A stretch of 19,303 nt of DNA, taken from positions 1 to 19,303 of the forward strand of contig DLRY01000027.1 in NCBI GenBank assembly GCA_002500665.1, read 5' to 3'. Below the pieces are notes generated by a model, which saw only the letters and a list, made by a program, of their open reading frames with translations, was not told the origin of the DNA and made no database searches. A program made the translations under genes and the position numbers. Below, one piece after another: positions 9,385-16,815 of the stretch (positions are counted from its first letter, which is position 1; each line of letters opens with the position of its first letter). Source of the DNA: Opitutia bacterium UBA7876 (GTDB lineage: Bacteria; Verrucomicrobiota; Verrucomicrobiia; Opitutales; Seribacteraceae).

Positions 9385-9452
9385 CCTTTTTCGTTTCTCG
9401 TCTTCATTGCCTTGACGAACGGGCCTTCTCTGGCTTGCCTAGCTCCTCCCAA

Positions 9453-12104
9453 ATGAGCAAAAAAGGAGAGGAGACCCCCATGATGAAGCAGTACCGGGAG
9501 GCTCGCGAGAGCATCGAGCCGGATACGCTCCTACTCTTTCGTCTGGGCGACTTCTACGAGATGTTCGAAATAGACGCCGAGCGCGGGGCCGCTCTCCTGG
9601 GGATTACCCTTACCAAAAGACATGACATGCCCATGGCCGGCATCCCCTCCCATGCAGCTGAGGGTTACCTCACCAAGTTGCTCGCCCTCGGACACAAGGT
9701 GGCCATCTGCGATCAGCTCGAGCCCCCCAAGCCCGGGAAACTGGTCAAGCGCGGCATCACCCGGATTATTACGCCCGGCACCGTCCTTGAGGATGGACAA
9801 CTGGAAGGCGAGAGGAACCACTTCCTGCTTGCCCTGGAACTCGACGAAAAAGGAGCCCGGGCTTCCTGGCTTGATCTTTCGACCGGAAAGTTCGTCCTGA
9901 CCGAAAGCGCCCGTCCGCATGATTTTCTTTCCGTTCTGAGCTCTCTTTCCCCCAAGGAGGTTCTGGTTCCGGAAGGCTTTGAGCGAAGTCTTTACTCCCT
10001 TGCCCTTGAATCTTCATTCAGGGATGAGCTCGAGCGCGTACTGGGTGAAGTGACACGGACCGAGAGACCTGGTTTCGATTTCGACCAACGCTCGGGAGCG
10101 AGAGAGGTCATGGAGAGCCTTGGAGTAATGAACCTGGAGGGTTTCGGGATCGATTCCGGGCATCCCGCCTTGGGCGCTGCGGGAGCGGTCTTGGTTTACG
10201 CTCAGGACGTATTGAGGGGCAAGCCGGGGAACCTCAGCAGGATCGAGGAATTTTGCGATGGCGAGGCCTTGTTGCTGGATCCGGCCACCCAGCGCAACCT
10301 CGAAATTTTTCGAACCACTTCCCAGACCCGGAAAGGGTCTCTCCTTGATGCCATGGACCAGACCGTTTCACCCGCTGGGGCCCGTTTGCTCGAGCGCTAT
10401 CTCGCCAGTCCCGAGAGGGACTTGTCCGAGATCCGCCGCAGGCAGGGTTGCGTGGCCGAATTTTCAAGGGCGAATACCGTGGTCGAGGAACTGGGAGCCA
10501 TCCTGAGGACGGGCAGCGACCTCGAGCGTATTCTCGGTCGCTTGCGCAACCGCCTGGTTCGTCCTCGTGAACTGGGAGGGCTCAGAGCCACGGTCCGGGG
10601 GCTGCCGGGAATCCGTAAGATCCTGCTGGACCTCGGTGACGATTTCCCCTCCATCCAAGCCTTGTCGTCCGGAGTCGATACTTTCGACGACTTGCGCGAG
10701 CTGCTTGACCGGGCTCTCGAGGAGGAACTGCCACCGGAGATAAAGGTCGACGTGAAGGGGGAGGGAGGCCGGGTCATACGGGCGGGTTTCGACGAGGATT
10801 TCGATCGCTTGCGCGAGCTGGGAAGCGGGGGAAAGAAGTGGATCGTCGACCTAGAGGCCAGCGAGCGGGAGAAGACCGGAATTTCCAACCTCAAGGTCAA
10901 GTACAACGGAGCATTCGGCTATTTCATAGAGGTGACCAAGGCCAACCTTCACCTCGTTCCCGATGAATACGTCCGCAAGCAGACCATGACCAATGCGGAG
11001 CGTTTCTATACCGAGGAGCTCAGGCAAAAGGAGAAGGAGATCGTGAACGCCGAGGAGCGTGCCGTGGCGAGGGAGCAGGAGCTTTTCCTGGAGGTTGTGG
11101 AATCGGCACTGCAACATGCCGATTCCCTGGCCCGTACGGCAGAGGTTCTCGCCGAGATCGACCTCTTTGCTTCCTGGGGCTCCATTATGCGGGACCGGGA
11201 CTATTGCCTTCCCGAGTTCGAGGAGGGCCTAGACTCCATTGAGATCGAGCAGGGCAGGCATCCCGTGGTGGAATCGGTCCTCAAGAGCGAAAGCCTCGGC
11301 TTGGCCGGGACCCATGCCTTCGTTCCCAACGACTGTTTCCTTTCCTCGGGGGAGGAGCAAATCTGCCTGATTACGGGACCGAACATGGCGGGCAAATCGA
11401 CCTTCATCCGCCAGGTTGCCCTTCTTGCGCTCATGGCCCAAGTAGGTTCCGCGGTTCCAGCCAAGGCTTGCCGGATGGGTCTGGTCGACCGGATTTTTTC
11501 CCGCGTTGGGGCAGGGGACGAACTTGCCCGGGGAAACTCGACCTTCATGGTCGAGATGAACGAAACTGCGAACATCCTCAACAACTGCAGCTCTTCAAGC
11601 CTGATCGTGCTCGACGAGATCGGCCGGGGTACCAGTACTTATGACGGGTTGAGCATTGCATGGGCGGTGATCGAACATATTCACGGCAGGAAGGAGAAGG
11701 GACCCAAGACTCTTTTCGCTACCCATTATCACGAGCTAACCAAGCTGGCCGATTCGCTTCCCAGACTCCGCAACTTTTCCGTCGCGGTCAAGGAGTGGAA
11801 TGATGAAATCATCTTCATGCGCCAAGTTACCCCAGGCGCTTCCGAGCGCTCCTTCGGAATCCAGGTGGCCCGCTTGGCCGGATTGCCCGAGGAGGTGGTG
11901 GAGCGGTCCAAGGAGATCCTTGCGGGACTGGAGAAGGGGGAACGTTCCGGGAAGGATACCGGCCCCGTTGAGGACGAACCCGTCTCTCTCCCCTTGCCCC
12001 GTAATGCTTCCGGGCCTTCGACTCAGGAAGAGGATCATCCCCCGAAGCCCCCCGCCCGCAAGCCACGCAAACGACAGGACCCCTCGCAACTGGAATTGTT
12101 TTGA
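9453..12104 (+). CDS. mutS: DNA mismatch repair protein MutS
   Basis: MutS recognises mismatches and small loops and recruits MutL, using ATP as a switch. From the ATG at 9453 the protein has 883 residues, close to the usual 850-880. The N-terminal mismatch-binding domain carries GDFYEMF, with F34-Y-E36 as the wedge Phe and Glu. Connector, lever and clamp regions follow. The ATPase domain has Walker A GPNMAGKST (642-650), the ST.MVEM segment, Walker B LIVLDEIGRGTSTYDG (D721, E722) and the ATHYHEL motif. A Pro/Lys-rich linker leads to a terminal QLELF, which fits the beta-clamp-binding consensus QLxLF. The start is uncertain. A TTG at 9435 is also in frame. The ATG at 9480 has a good upstream GGAGAGGAG but would remove the conserved TP before MMKQY, so I prefer 9453. 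The stop overlaps the next gene's ATG by one base. Confidence 0.97.
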   Translation: MSKKGEETPMMKQYREARESIEPDTLLLFRLGDFYEMFEIDAERGAALLGITLTKRHDMPMAGIPSHAAEGYLTKLLALGHKVAICDQLEPPKPGKLVKRGITRIITPGTVLEDGQLEGERNHFLLALELDEKGARASWLDLSTGKFVLTESARPHDFLSVLSSLSPKEVLVPEGFERSLYSLALESSFRDELERVLGEVTRTERPGFDFDQRSGAREVMESLGVMNLEGFGIDSGHPALGAAGAVLVYAQDVLRGKPGNLSRIEEFCDGEALLLDPATQRNLEIFRTTSQTRKGSLLDAMDQTVSPAGARLLERYLASPERDLSEIRRRQGCVAEFSRANTVVEELGAILRTGSDLERILGRLRNRLVRPRELGGLRATVRGLPGIRKILLDLGDDFPSIQALSSGVDTFDDLRELLDRALEEELPPEIKVDVKGEGGRVIRAGFDEDFDRLRELGSGGKKWIVDLEASEREKTGISNLKVKYNGAFGYFIEVTKANLHLVPDEYVRKQTMTNAERFYTEELRQKEKEIVNAEERAVAREQELFLEVVESALQHADSLARTAEVLAEIDLFASWGSIMRDRDYCLPEFEEGLDSIEIEQGRHPVVESVLKSESLGLAGTHAFVPNDCFLSSGEEQICLITGPNMAGKSTFIRQVALLALMAQVGSAVPAKACRMGLVDRIFSRVGAGDELARGNSTFMVEMNETANILNNCSSSSLIVLDEIGRGTSTYDGLSIAWAVIEHIHGRKEKGPKTLFATHYHELTKLADSLPRLRNFSVAVKEWNDEIIFMRQVTPGASERSFGIQVARLAGLPEEVVERSKEILAGLEKGERSGKDTGPVEDEPVSLPLPRNASGPSTQEEDHPPKPPARKPRKRQDPSQLELF

Positions 12105-12886
12105 TGCAGCCTTCCCGAATCTTTCATGAGGAGAAGGGGACCCCGGGCTTGCCCAAGATAATTTTCCTTCACGGTTTGCTCGGTTCGTCCAGAAACTGGC
12201 GGGCGGTGGCCAAGTCTCTGGCCGGAGAGAGGCACGCGTTTTCACTCGACCTGCGCAACCACGGCAATTCCTTCCATCAGGAAGATGCCTCCGTTTGCGC
12301 CATGGTCGAGGACTTGCGCTTGTGGCTCGAAGGGATGGGCTTGTCGTCGGTGGCCCTTTGCGGGCACAGCTTGGGGGGAAAGGTGGCCATGCGCTTCGCT
12401 TGCCGTTACCCCGGTCTGGTCGAGCGCCTTGTCGTGGTGGATATTGCCCCGAGGGATTATCCGCCCGAGCATCACGTTCCTACCCTGCAGGCTCTCCTAG
12501 GTATCGACCTATCCAGCATCAAGAGCAGGAAGGACGCCGACGAGGCCCTTAGCGCCTCCATCCCAAGCTGGGCCTTCCGGCAGTTTCTGCTGACCAACCT
12601 GGAGGAGATGGAATCCGGTTTCCACTGGAAGCCCGATCTGGCTTCCCTTCTTGCCTCCATCGAGTCGCTCTCGACCAACCCGCTCCTTGACGAAGACCGT
12701 TTTGCCGGTCCGGTCTTATTTGTGCGGGGCGGGAAGTCGGGCTACCTGCGAAGCGAACATTTTTCACTCGTCAGGCGTCACTTTCCGGATTCTCGGATCG
12801 AGGTGCTCGAGGAGGCGGGCCACGACCTTCACGTAGAAGACAGGGAAGGGTTCCTTGGATTGCTACGCCCCTTTCTCAAGGGCTAG
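12104..12886 (+). CDS. Alpha/beta hydrolase, YbfF-like esterase
   Basis: This 260-residue alpha/beta-fold hydrolase is probably a soluble cytoplasmic esterase of the YbfF type; the substrate is unknown. Visible features are the oxyanion-hole segment FLHGLLGSSRNW (21-32), the DLRNHG motif (49-54), the nucleophile elbow GHSLGGK with Ser89, and the VVDIAP motif (111-116) typical of the YbfF group, where Asp113 is a candidate acid. The C-terminal AGHDLH supplies the catalytic His240. The length matches the family (about 250-260). The start ATG at 12104 shares its A with the mutS stop TGA, so translation is probably coupled. An in-frame TTG at 12101 is less likely. The 3' end runs 24 bases into the 3' end of the kinase gene on the opposite strand. 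Confidence 0.92.
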   Translation: MQPSRIFHEEKGTPGLPKIIFLHGLLGSSRNWRAVAKSLAGERHAFSLDLRNHGNSFHQEDASVCAMVEDLRLWLEGMGLSSVALCGHSLGGKVAMRFACRYPGLVERLVVVDIAPRDYPPEHHVPTLQALLGIDLSSIKSRKDADEALSASIPSWAFRQFLLTNLEEMESGFHWKPDLASLLASIESLSTNPLLDEDRFAGPVLFVRGGKSGYLRSEHFSLVRRHFPDSRIEVLEEAGHDLHVEDREGFLGLLRPFLKG

Positions 12887-14053
12887 AGGAGGCCAGTCTT
12901 CGATTCTCGCTCCCCTTGATGGGGAAAAAGAATGGACGGATGGAAGGGCATCGTATTCCTCCTTGTAGGAGCCGGCAATCGCTTCGGCTTCCTTGCGTCT
13001 GAAGGCCGAGGTCGTCCAGGCAAGGACTGCTCCTCCGAAACCCCCGCCCGTCAAGCGGGCTCCGAGCACCTCATCGGATTCCGCGAGCCGCTCGACGAGA
13101 AAGTCCAGTTCTGGACAACTGTTCTCGAAATCGCGGGACGAGCTCCAGTGGGAGTCGGTAAGCAGTCGTCCCAGTTCCTCAAGGTCGCGGTTGGAGAGAA
13201 GTCCGTCGCGGAAGGTGAGGACCCTTTCCTGTTCACGGGTGACGTGCAGGGCCCGCTTGCGAAGGTTCGGGGACAAGTCCGTCTGGTCGATCTCCTCCTC
13301 CCGGCATTCGGCCAGGCAAGCCGACTTACTCCCGGCCTCCTTGACGAGTCGAAGGGCCTCCCCGCATTCCGCATGCCTTGCCGAGTAGTGGGAATCGACC
13401 AAGTCGTGCTTGATCCCCGAGTCGATGATCCACAGCGCCGTACGGGGAGGGAGGGGTAGTGTGGAGAAGGATTCGTTCCGGCAATCGATCAAGACGAGGT
13501 GGTCGGGCCGACCCAGAGCGGAGCTTGCCTGGTCGAGTATCCCGCAGGGCATGCCGACGAACTCGTTTTCCGCCTCTCGGCAAATCCCGGCCAATTCCTC
13601 AAGTCCAACCTCTCGATCGGCCAACTGGGCCAGGGCGAGCCCGGTGGCCAGTTCGAGGGCGGCGCTGGAACTTAAGCCCGCGGATACGGGCAAGTTGCTC
13701 ACGAAGGTAAGTGAAAACCCGCTTGATGGAGCGAGGCCTCTTTCCTGCATGGCCTTCAGAACGCCGAGGCAATAATTCGCCCAGCTTCCCTTTCCCTCGA
13801 TCTTCCGGAACTGGTCCAGGCTGGTTTCAACTACTTCGCCCTCGAAGCTTTCGCTGAAAAGCCGAAGCACCTTGTCTCGACGCGGGCTGGCCAGGACGTA
13901 GATCCCCGCATCGATGGCCGCGCCAAGAACCATGCCTCCGTTGTAGTCGAGGTGGTTGCCGAGAAACTCGATCCTTCCCGGGGCAAAGGCCGCCACCGAT
14001 CCTTCCATATGCTTGAGGTATGCCTTTCGGCCCTTCTCAATTTCCTCGTCCAT
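12863..14053 (-). CDS. galK: Galactokinase-family GHMP sugar kinase
   Basis: The protein should phosphorylate a hexose, probably galactose, at C1 using ATP (Leloir entry step). With the start at 14053 it has 396 residues, near the usual 380-400. Motif 1 is PGRIEFLGNHLDYNGG (25-40), with Arg27 and Asp36. The GHMP ATP-binding motif is LPVSAGLSSSAA (121-132). MPCGILDQASSALG (168-181) contains the predicted catalytic Asp174. The glycine-rich motif 3 is ARLTGGGFGG (332-341). The signature is atypical: the usual GRVNLIGEHTDYN has become GRIEFLGNHLDYN, so the Glu that normally lies in the sugar pocket is Asn33. Sugar specificity is therefore less certain than family membership. The frame stays open to 14110, but that extension would be encoded by the HU terminator hairpin, so I reject it. 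No other gal genes are nearby. Confidence 0.88.
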   Translation of the reverse strand: MDEEIEKGRKAYLKHMEGSVAAFAPGRIEFLGNHLDYNGGMVLGAAIDAGIYVLASPRRDKVLRLFSESFEGEVVETSLDQFRKIEGKGSWANYCLGVLKAMQERGLAPSSGFSLTFVSNLPVSAGLSSSAALELATGLALAQLADREVGLEELAGICREAENEFVGMPCGILDQASSALGRPDHLVLIDCRNESFSTLPLPPRTALWIIDSGIKHDLVDSHYSARHAECGEALRLVKEAGSKSACLAECREEEIDQTDLSPNLRKRALHVTREQERVLTFRDGLLSNRDLEELGRLLTDSHWSSSRDFENSCPELDFLVERLAESDEVLGARLTGGGFGGAVLAWTTSAFRRKEAEAIAGSYKEEYDALPSVHSFSPSRGARIEDWPPLALEKGA

Positions 14054-14061
14054 TTGAAAAT

Positions 14062-14092
14062 AAAAAACCCGTGGCAAGCCACGGGTTTTTAA
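14062..14092 (-). terminator. Rho-independent terminator of the HU gene
   Basis: CCCGTGGC (14068-14075) and GCCACGGG (14078-14085) form a GC-rich inverted repeat flanked by an A-run on one side and a T-run on the other. Read on the minus strand, it lies 22 bases after the HU stop and ends in a U-tract. The flanking A and T runs make it potentially bidirectional. It lies just upstream of the kinase start codon, so the kinase must rely on read-through or a promoter within this short gap. Confidence 0.88.
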
Positions 14093-14114
14093 AAGGGTAG
14101 GTTTAGTCAAGCGA

Positions 14115-14387
14115 TCAGACCGAGGCCTTGAGCTTTGCTCCGGGCTTGAACTTCACGGACTTGGAAGCCTTGATCTGAATCTTTTCGCGAGTCTGGGGGT
14201 TGATCCCTGTACGCGCTCCGCGCTTAACAACGGAAAAGGTCCCGAAGCCGATGATCTGTACTGGTTCCTTTTTCACGCCTGCGGAGATAGCGTCGATAAC
14301 TGCGTTAACGGCGGCTTCCGCTGCGGATTTGGAGGTGTCTCCACCTAAGTTCTTTTGTACGGCTTCGACGAGTTGTCCTTTATTCAT
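14115..14387 (-). CDS. hup: HU-family nucleoid DNA-binding protein
   Basis: HU is a small dimeric histone-like protein that bends and compacts DNA. This copy has 90 residues, the standard HU length. It begins MNKGQLVEAVQ and has the helical dimerisation half (3-43), then GFGTFSV (47-53) at the start of the beta saddle. The arm region carries RTGINPQTREKI (59-70), including the Pro that intercalates in the minor groove. It ends KFKPGAKLK, typical of HU rather than IHF. The start is supported by an AAAGGA ribosome-binding site 8 bases upstream. It is flanked by a terminator on each side, so it is probably a monocistronic unit. Confidence 0.97.
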   Translation of the reverse strand: MNKGQLVEAVQKNLGGDTSKSAAEAAVNAVIDAISAGVKKEPVQIIGFGTFSVVKRGARTGINPQTREKIQIKASKSVKFKPGAKLKASV

Positions 14388-14479
14388 TGATAGTTTCCTT
14401 TGTTTCGAAGTATGGGTTTATATTGAGTGAACATCTGATTAGGTCGGCATTTTCCTGCCTTCGGTCAAACTTTTTTTGC
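14388..14479 (-). promoter_or_regulatory. HU leader: ribosome-binding site and candidate promoter
   Basis: Between the upstream terminator and the HU start, the minus strand holds a clear AAAGGA Shine-Dalgarno (14396-14401, 8 bases from ATG) and a TATAAA that could be a -10 box (14417-14422). No good -35 element lies 16-18 bases further upstream. A TTGACC at about 14463-14468 is too far away for that TATAAA. A small GGCA-6-TGCC inverted repeat (14446-14459) lies between. The ribosome-binding site is well supported; the promoter itself is tentative. Confidence 0.4.
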
Positions 14480-14506
14480 TAAAAACCCGATTTTTTCGGG
14501 GTTTTG
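14480..14506 (-). terminator. Rho-independent terminator after the ygfZ/73-residue operon
   Basis: On the minus strand, CCCGA, an A-rich loop and TCGGG are followed directly by TTTTT, 13 bases after the stop of the 73-residue protein gene. The stem is short (5 bp, plus A-T pairs with one mismatch), but the U-tract and position are right. It separates the ygfZ unit from HU. Confidence 0.72.
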
Positions 14507-14518
14507 GGGCTATTTCCC

Positions 14519-14740
14519 CTAAAAATCGCCCTTTTCATCGGGTTTCAGTAGGCCTTGGGCTCCGTAGACGGAAAGCTCGAGAAGCTTCTGAAGTTCACTT
14601 ATTTTAGAGGTTTTGTTTTCTTCGGCTTTCTGCTCGGCCCTCTTGACCAGTTGGCCGGCCATGCGCTTTGCGACTTGCTCATCCGCCCCCATGTTTCGGA
14701 AAACACGGGCCACCTGCTCGACCTCCTTTTCCTCCTTCAT
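14519..14740 (-). CDS. Small charged helical protein, coupled to ygfZ
   Basis: I do not recognise this 73-residue protein. It is highly charged, lacks a signal peptide or membrane segment, and should be almost entirely alpha-helical. The first half has alternating Glu/Lys and hydrophobic positions (VARVFRNMGADEQVAKRMA), and a second helix covers SELQKLLELSVYGAQGLL. It may form a helical hairpin or small coiled coil in the cytoplasm. Its ATG overlaps the ygfZ stop in an ATGA arrangement (4-base overlap), and a terminator follows it. Both points argue that it is a real, co-translated gene. The context suggests a role linked to YgfZ, but nothing in the sequence proves that. Confidence 0.78.
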   Translation of the reverse strand: MKEEKEVEQVARVFRNMGADEQVAKRMAGQLVKRAEQKAEENKTSKISELQKLLELSVYGAQGLLKPDEKGDF

Positions 14741-15642
14741 GGCAAGGTTATCTTTTCCCCTTCAGGACCGCCCAGGGCCAGTCCGTCCTTTTCCAGAAAA
14801 GAAATCCCGGACTCATTTATGATGGCGATGCCCAGTCCCCCTTCTTCGTCCATGACCAAACTCTTCAAGGTCCCGATCCTCCTCTTGCCCTCATAGAGGT
14901 CGGCGGGCACCTCGACGTTTCCCTCGCCGGCTTTGCGGACCGTGACCGCTTGTCTTCTTGCCTTTCCGATTGCGTGCATGCGGGCCATCATTTCCTGACC
15001 CAAGTAGCAGCCCTTGTCGAAGTCGACGGCGTGTTTTTCCAGGCCACCCTCCTGGGGTAGTTCGCCGGGCCCGATCTCATCGGGGACCGACACCATGCAG
15101 GATTCGATCCTGCGAAGCTCGAGGACATTCGGATCGACCGGCCTTGCGTCATCCGCAATCCCGCCGACTTTGGGGAGGAAGTCGCCGGGGGTCAGAAAGG
15201 CGACCGATCCTGGCGGAAGGCGCGGGTCAGGGAAGATCAAGCCGTCGTCCCGTTCCATGAAATTCCCGGATTCGGGAGTTTCGAGTTGGGGGCCGGACGA
15301 TTCGACCGAAGCTTCTTCCCTCCACAAGGTGTGGATTCTCCAGTCCATCGTCTCGTTTATGAATTCGACCTCGTCCGCAACCACGTTCTCTTCCAGCAGG
15401 ACCAGCCAATCCTCGGCCTTGGTCTTCCTGCTGACCAGGAGAAACTCCTCCTCGCCCGTGTGCAGAACGTAGGCCCCCGCCAGGACACGGCCCTTGGCGT
15501 TGAGGCGCAAGCCGTACCGTACCGAACCCCTGGCGAGGTCGGCCACATTGATCGTCAACTGGCTTTGGAGGTAATCGGCGGCATCCTCCCCCCGTATTCG
15601 GAGGACGGATCCAAGCCGGCCGCTATGAATAAAAGTTTCCAT
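14737..15642 (-). CDS. ygfZ: YgfZ-like folate-binding protein for Fe-S enzyme maintenance
   Basis: This protein belongs to the YgfZ/GcvT-like family, which uses tetrahydrofolate to help assemble or repair certain iron-sulfur enzymes. It has 301 residues, and E. coli YgfZ has 326. The diagnostic family motif K-G-C-[FY]-x-G-Q-E is present as KGCYLGQE (210-217), with the key Cys212. It is preceded by LPQEGGLEKHAVDFD, also typical of the family. The N-terminal part (GEDAADYLQSQLTIN, LNAKGRVLAG) matches the folate-binding fold. The start ATG is preceded by only 48 bases before the divergent DAHP synthase start, so the two genes share a compact divergent control region. It is translated into the 73-residue gene by a 4-base overlap. 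Confidence 0.93.
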   Translation of the reverse strand: METFIHSGRLGSVLRIRGEDAADYLQSQLTINVADLARGSVRYGLRLNAKGRVLAGAYVLHTGEEEFLLVSRKTKAEDWLVLLEENVVADEVEFINETMDWRIHTLWREEASVESSGPQLETPESGNFMERDDGLIFPDPRLPPGSVAFLTPGDFLPKVGGIADDARPVDPNVLELRRIESCMVSVPDEIGPGELPQEGGLEKHAVDFDKGCYLGQEMMARMHAIGKARRQAVTVRKAGEGNVEVPADLYEGKRRIGTLKSLVMDEEGGLGIAIINESGISFLEKDGLALGGPEGEKITLP

Positions 15643-15690
15643 CTTCCATTATTGGTAAAAGTTTGGCTTGTTCATGCAAGTTTCCATTCT
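15643..15690. promoter_or_regulatory. Divergent ygfZ/aroF intergenic region with a repeated start-codon context
   Basis: This 48-base gap must carry the 5' control signals of both divergent genes unless promoters lie inside the genes. AAGTTTCCAT occurs at its two ends (15633-15642 and 15678-15687). On the minus strand both copies read ATGGAAACTT; the inner one is the ygfZ start. The outer one opens a 12-codon frame that stops before ygfZ. No strong promoter boxes or ribosome-binding sites are visible for either gene. Confidence 0.35.
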
Positions 15691-16761
15691 ATGGTGTCTC
15701 TCGTGGACAAAGTCACCAATTTACGAATCACCGATTCCGAGCCTCTTCCCTCACCCGCCCGGTTGTGCGAAGAAATACCCCGCTCAACGGAACAAAAGTC
15801 TCTGGTCGCGCGCTCCCGCGACCTGATGCACGCCCTTATCCACGGTGCGGACAAACGGCTTGTTGCAGTGGTAGGACCATGCTCGATTCACGACCTCGAC
15901 GCTTGTCGCGAATACGCCGGAAAATTCGCCGAACTTTCCGGCGAACTGGAGGAAAGGCTCCTCCTGGTGATGCGGGTTTATTTCGAGAAGCCGCGTACCA
16001 CGGTCGGCTGGAAGGGCCTCATCATGGACCCTCGCCTCAATGGTACCTGCAACATTCCGGAGGGGTTGCGCATCGCCCGTTCCTTTCTCGGGGAAGTTCT
16101 GGACATGGGCATTCCCACCGCCACCGAACTCCTCGATCCGATTACTCCACGCTACCTGGCCGATTCCCTTTGCTGGGCCGCCATCGGAGCCAGGACTTCG
16201 GAATCCCAGACCCACCGCCAGATGGCTTCCGGTCTCTCCATGCCGGTCGGCTTCAAGAATGCGACCGGAGGGGATCTCAAAGCCGCGGTCAATGGAATCA
16301 TAGCCGCTACCCAGAGCCAGACTTTTCTCGGCATCACTGAGGATGGGCGTGCCTCTGCCGTCACTACCGGGGGGAACCCCGATTGCCAGCTCATCCTGCG
16401 CGGCGGGACGGACGGGCCCAACTATAGTCCCGAACACGTCGCCCTTGCCCAAGCCGCTCTCTCGCAGGCGGAGGTTCCGGCTTCGGTTATGATAGACTGC
16501 AGCCATGCCAACAGCGGCAAGGATCCCTCCCAGCAACCCGCCGTCCTCGAGAATGCCCTCACTCAGATCGAGGCGGGCTCGGACTGCATCCACGCCGTCA
16601 TGATCGAGAGCCATCTCAAGGAGGGAAGTCAGTCCTTCCCCCGTCCCCTTGACGAGCTTGACTACGGGGTTTCCATCACCGACGGATGCATCGGTTGGGA
16701 CGAGACCGAGGCTTGCCTTCGGCGTGCCGCCGAGGTAGTGGATAAGTCACGTTTTTCTTAA
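15691..16761 (+). CDS. aroF: 3-deoxy-7-phosphoheptulonate (DAHP) synthase, class I AroF/AroG/AroH type
   Basis: The enzyme condenses phosphoenolpyruvate with erythrose 4-phosphate in the first step of the shikimate pathway. It has 356 residues (E. coli isoenzymes have about 350). Visible motifs are VGPCSIHD with metal ligand Cys64, YFEKPRTTVGWKG (98-109) for PEP binding, GARTSESQTHR (167-176), VGFKN with Lys189, DCSHANS with His272, MIESHL with Glu306, and SITDGCIGW with Asp331. The wording PTATELLDPITP, MASGLSMPVGF and DCSHANSGKD is closer to E. coli AroF than AroG, but feedback specificity cannot be decided by eye. An oddity is that the usual KNGTDG after the PEP-binding Lys reads KNATGG. 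The frame is open further upstream, but that part is antisense to ygfZ, so the ATG at 15691 is preferred. Only 54 bases without a terminator separate it from mdh. Confidence 0.95.
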   Translation: MVSLVDKVTNLRITDSEPLPSPARLCEEIPRSTEQKSLVARSRDLMHALIHGADKRLVAVVGPCSIHDLDACREYAGKFAELSGELEERLLLVMRVYFEKPRTTVGWKGLIMDPRLNGTCNIPEGLRIARSFLGEVLDMGIPTATELLDPITPRYLADSLCWAAIGARTSESQTHRQMASGLSMPVGFKNATGGDLKAAVNGIIAATQSQTFLGITEDGRASAVTTGGNPDCQLILRGGTDGPNYSPEHVALAQAALSQAEVPASVMIDCSHANSGKDPSQQPAVLENALTQIEAGSDCIHAVMIESHLKEGSQSFPRPLDELDYGVSITDGCIGWDETEACLRRAAEVVDKSRFS

Positions 16762-16815
16762 ACCGCCCCCAAGGGCTTCACCCACGACCCCCAATCAAAA
16801 CCCATTGACTCCATC

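Noticed and set aside
9412..9440. TTGACG that might be a -35 box for mutS
   Set aside because: No acceptable -10 hexamer lies 16-18 bases downstream, and the site runs into the possible TTG start.
14054..14110. N-terminal extension of the kinase reading frame
   Set aside because: It would be encoded by the HU terminator hairpin and matches no galactokinase N-terminus. The ATG at 14053 gives a normal length.
15286..15690. Upstream extension of the DAHP synthase frame
   Set aside because: It is antisense to the conserved ygfZ coding sequence. The enzyme family starts close to the ATG at 15691.
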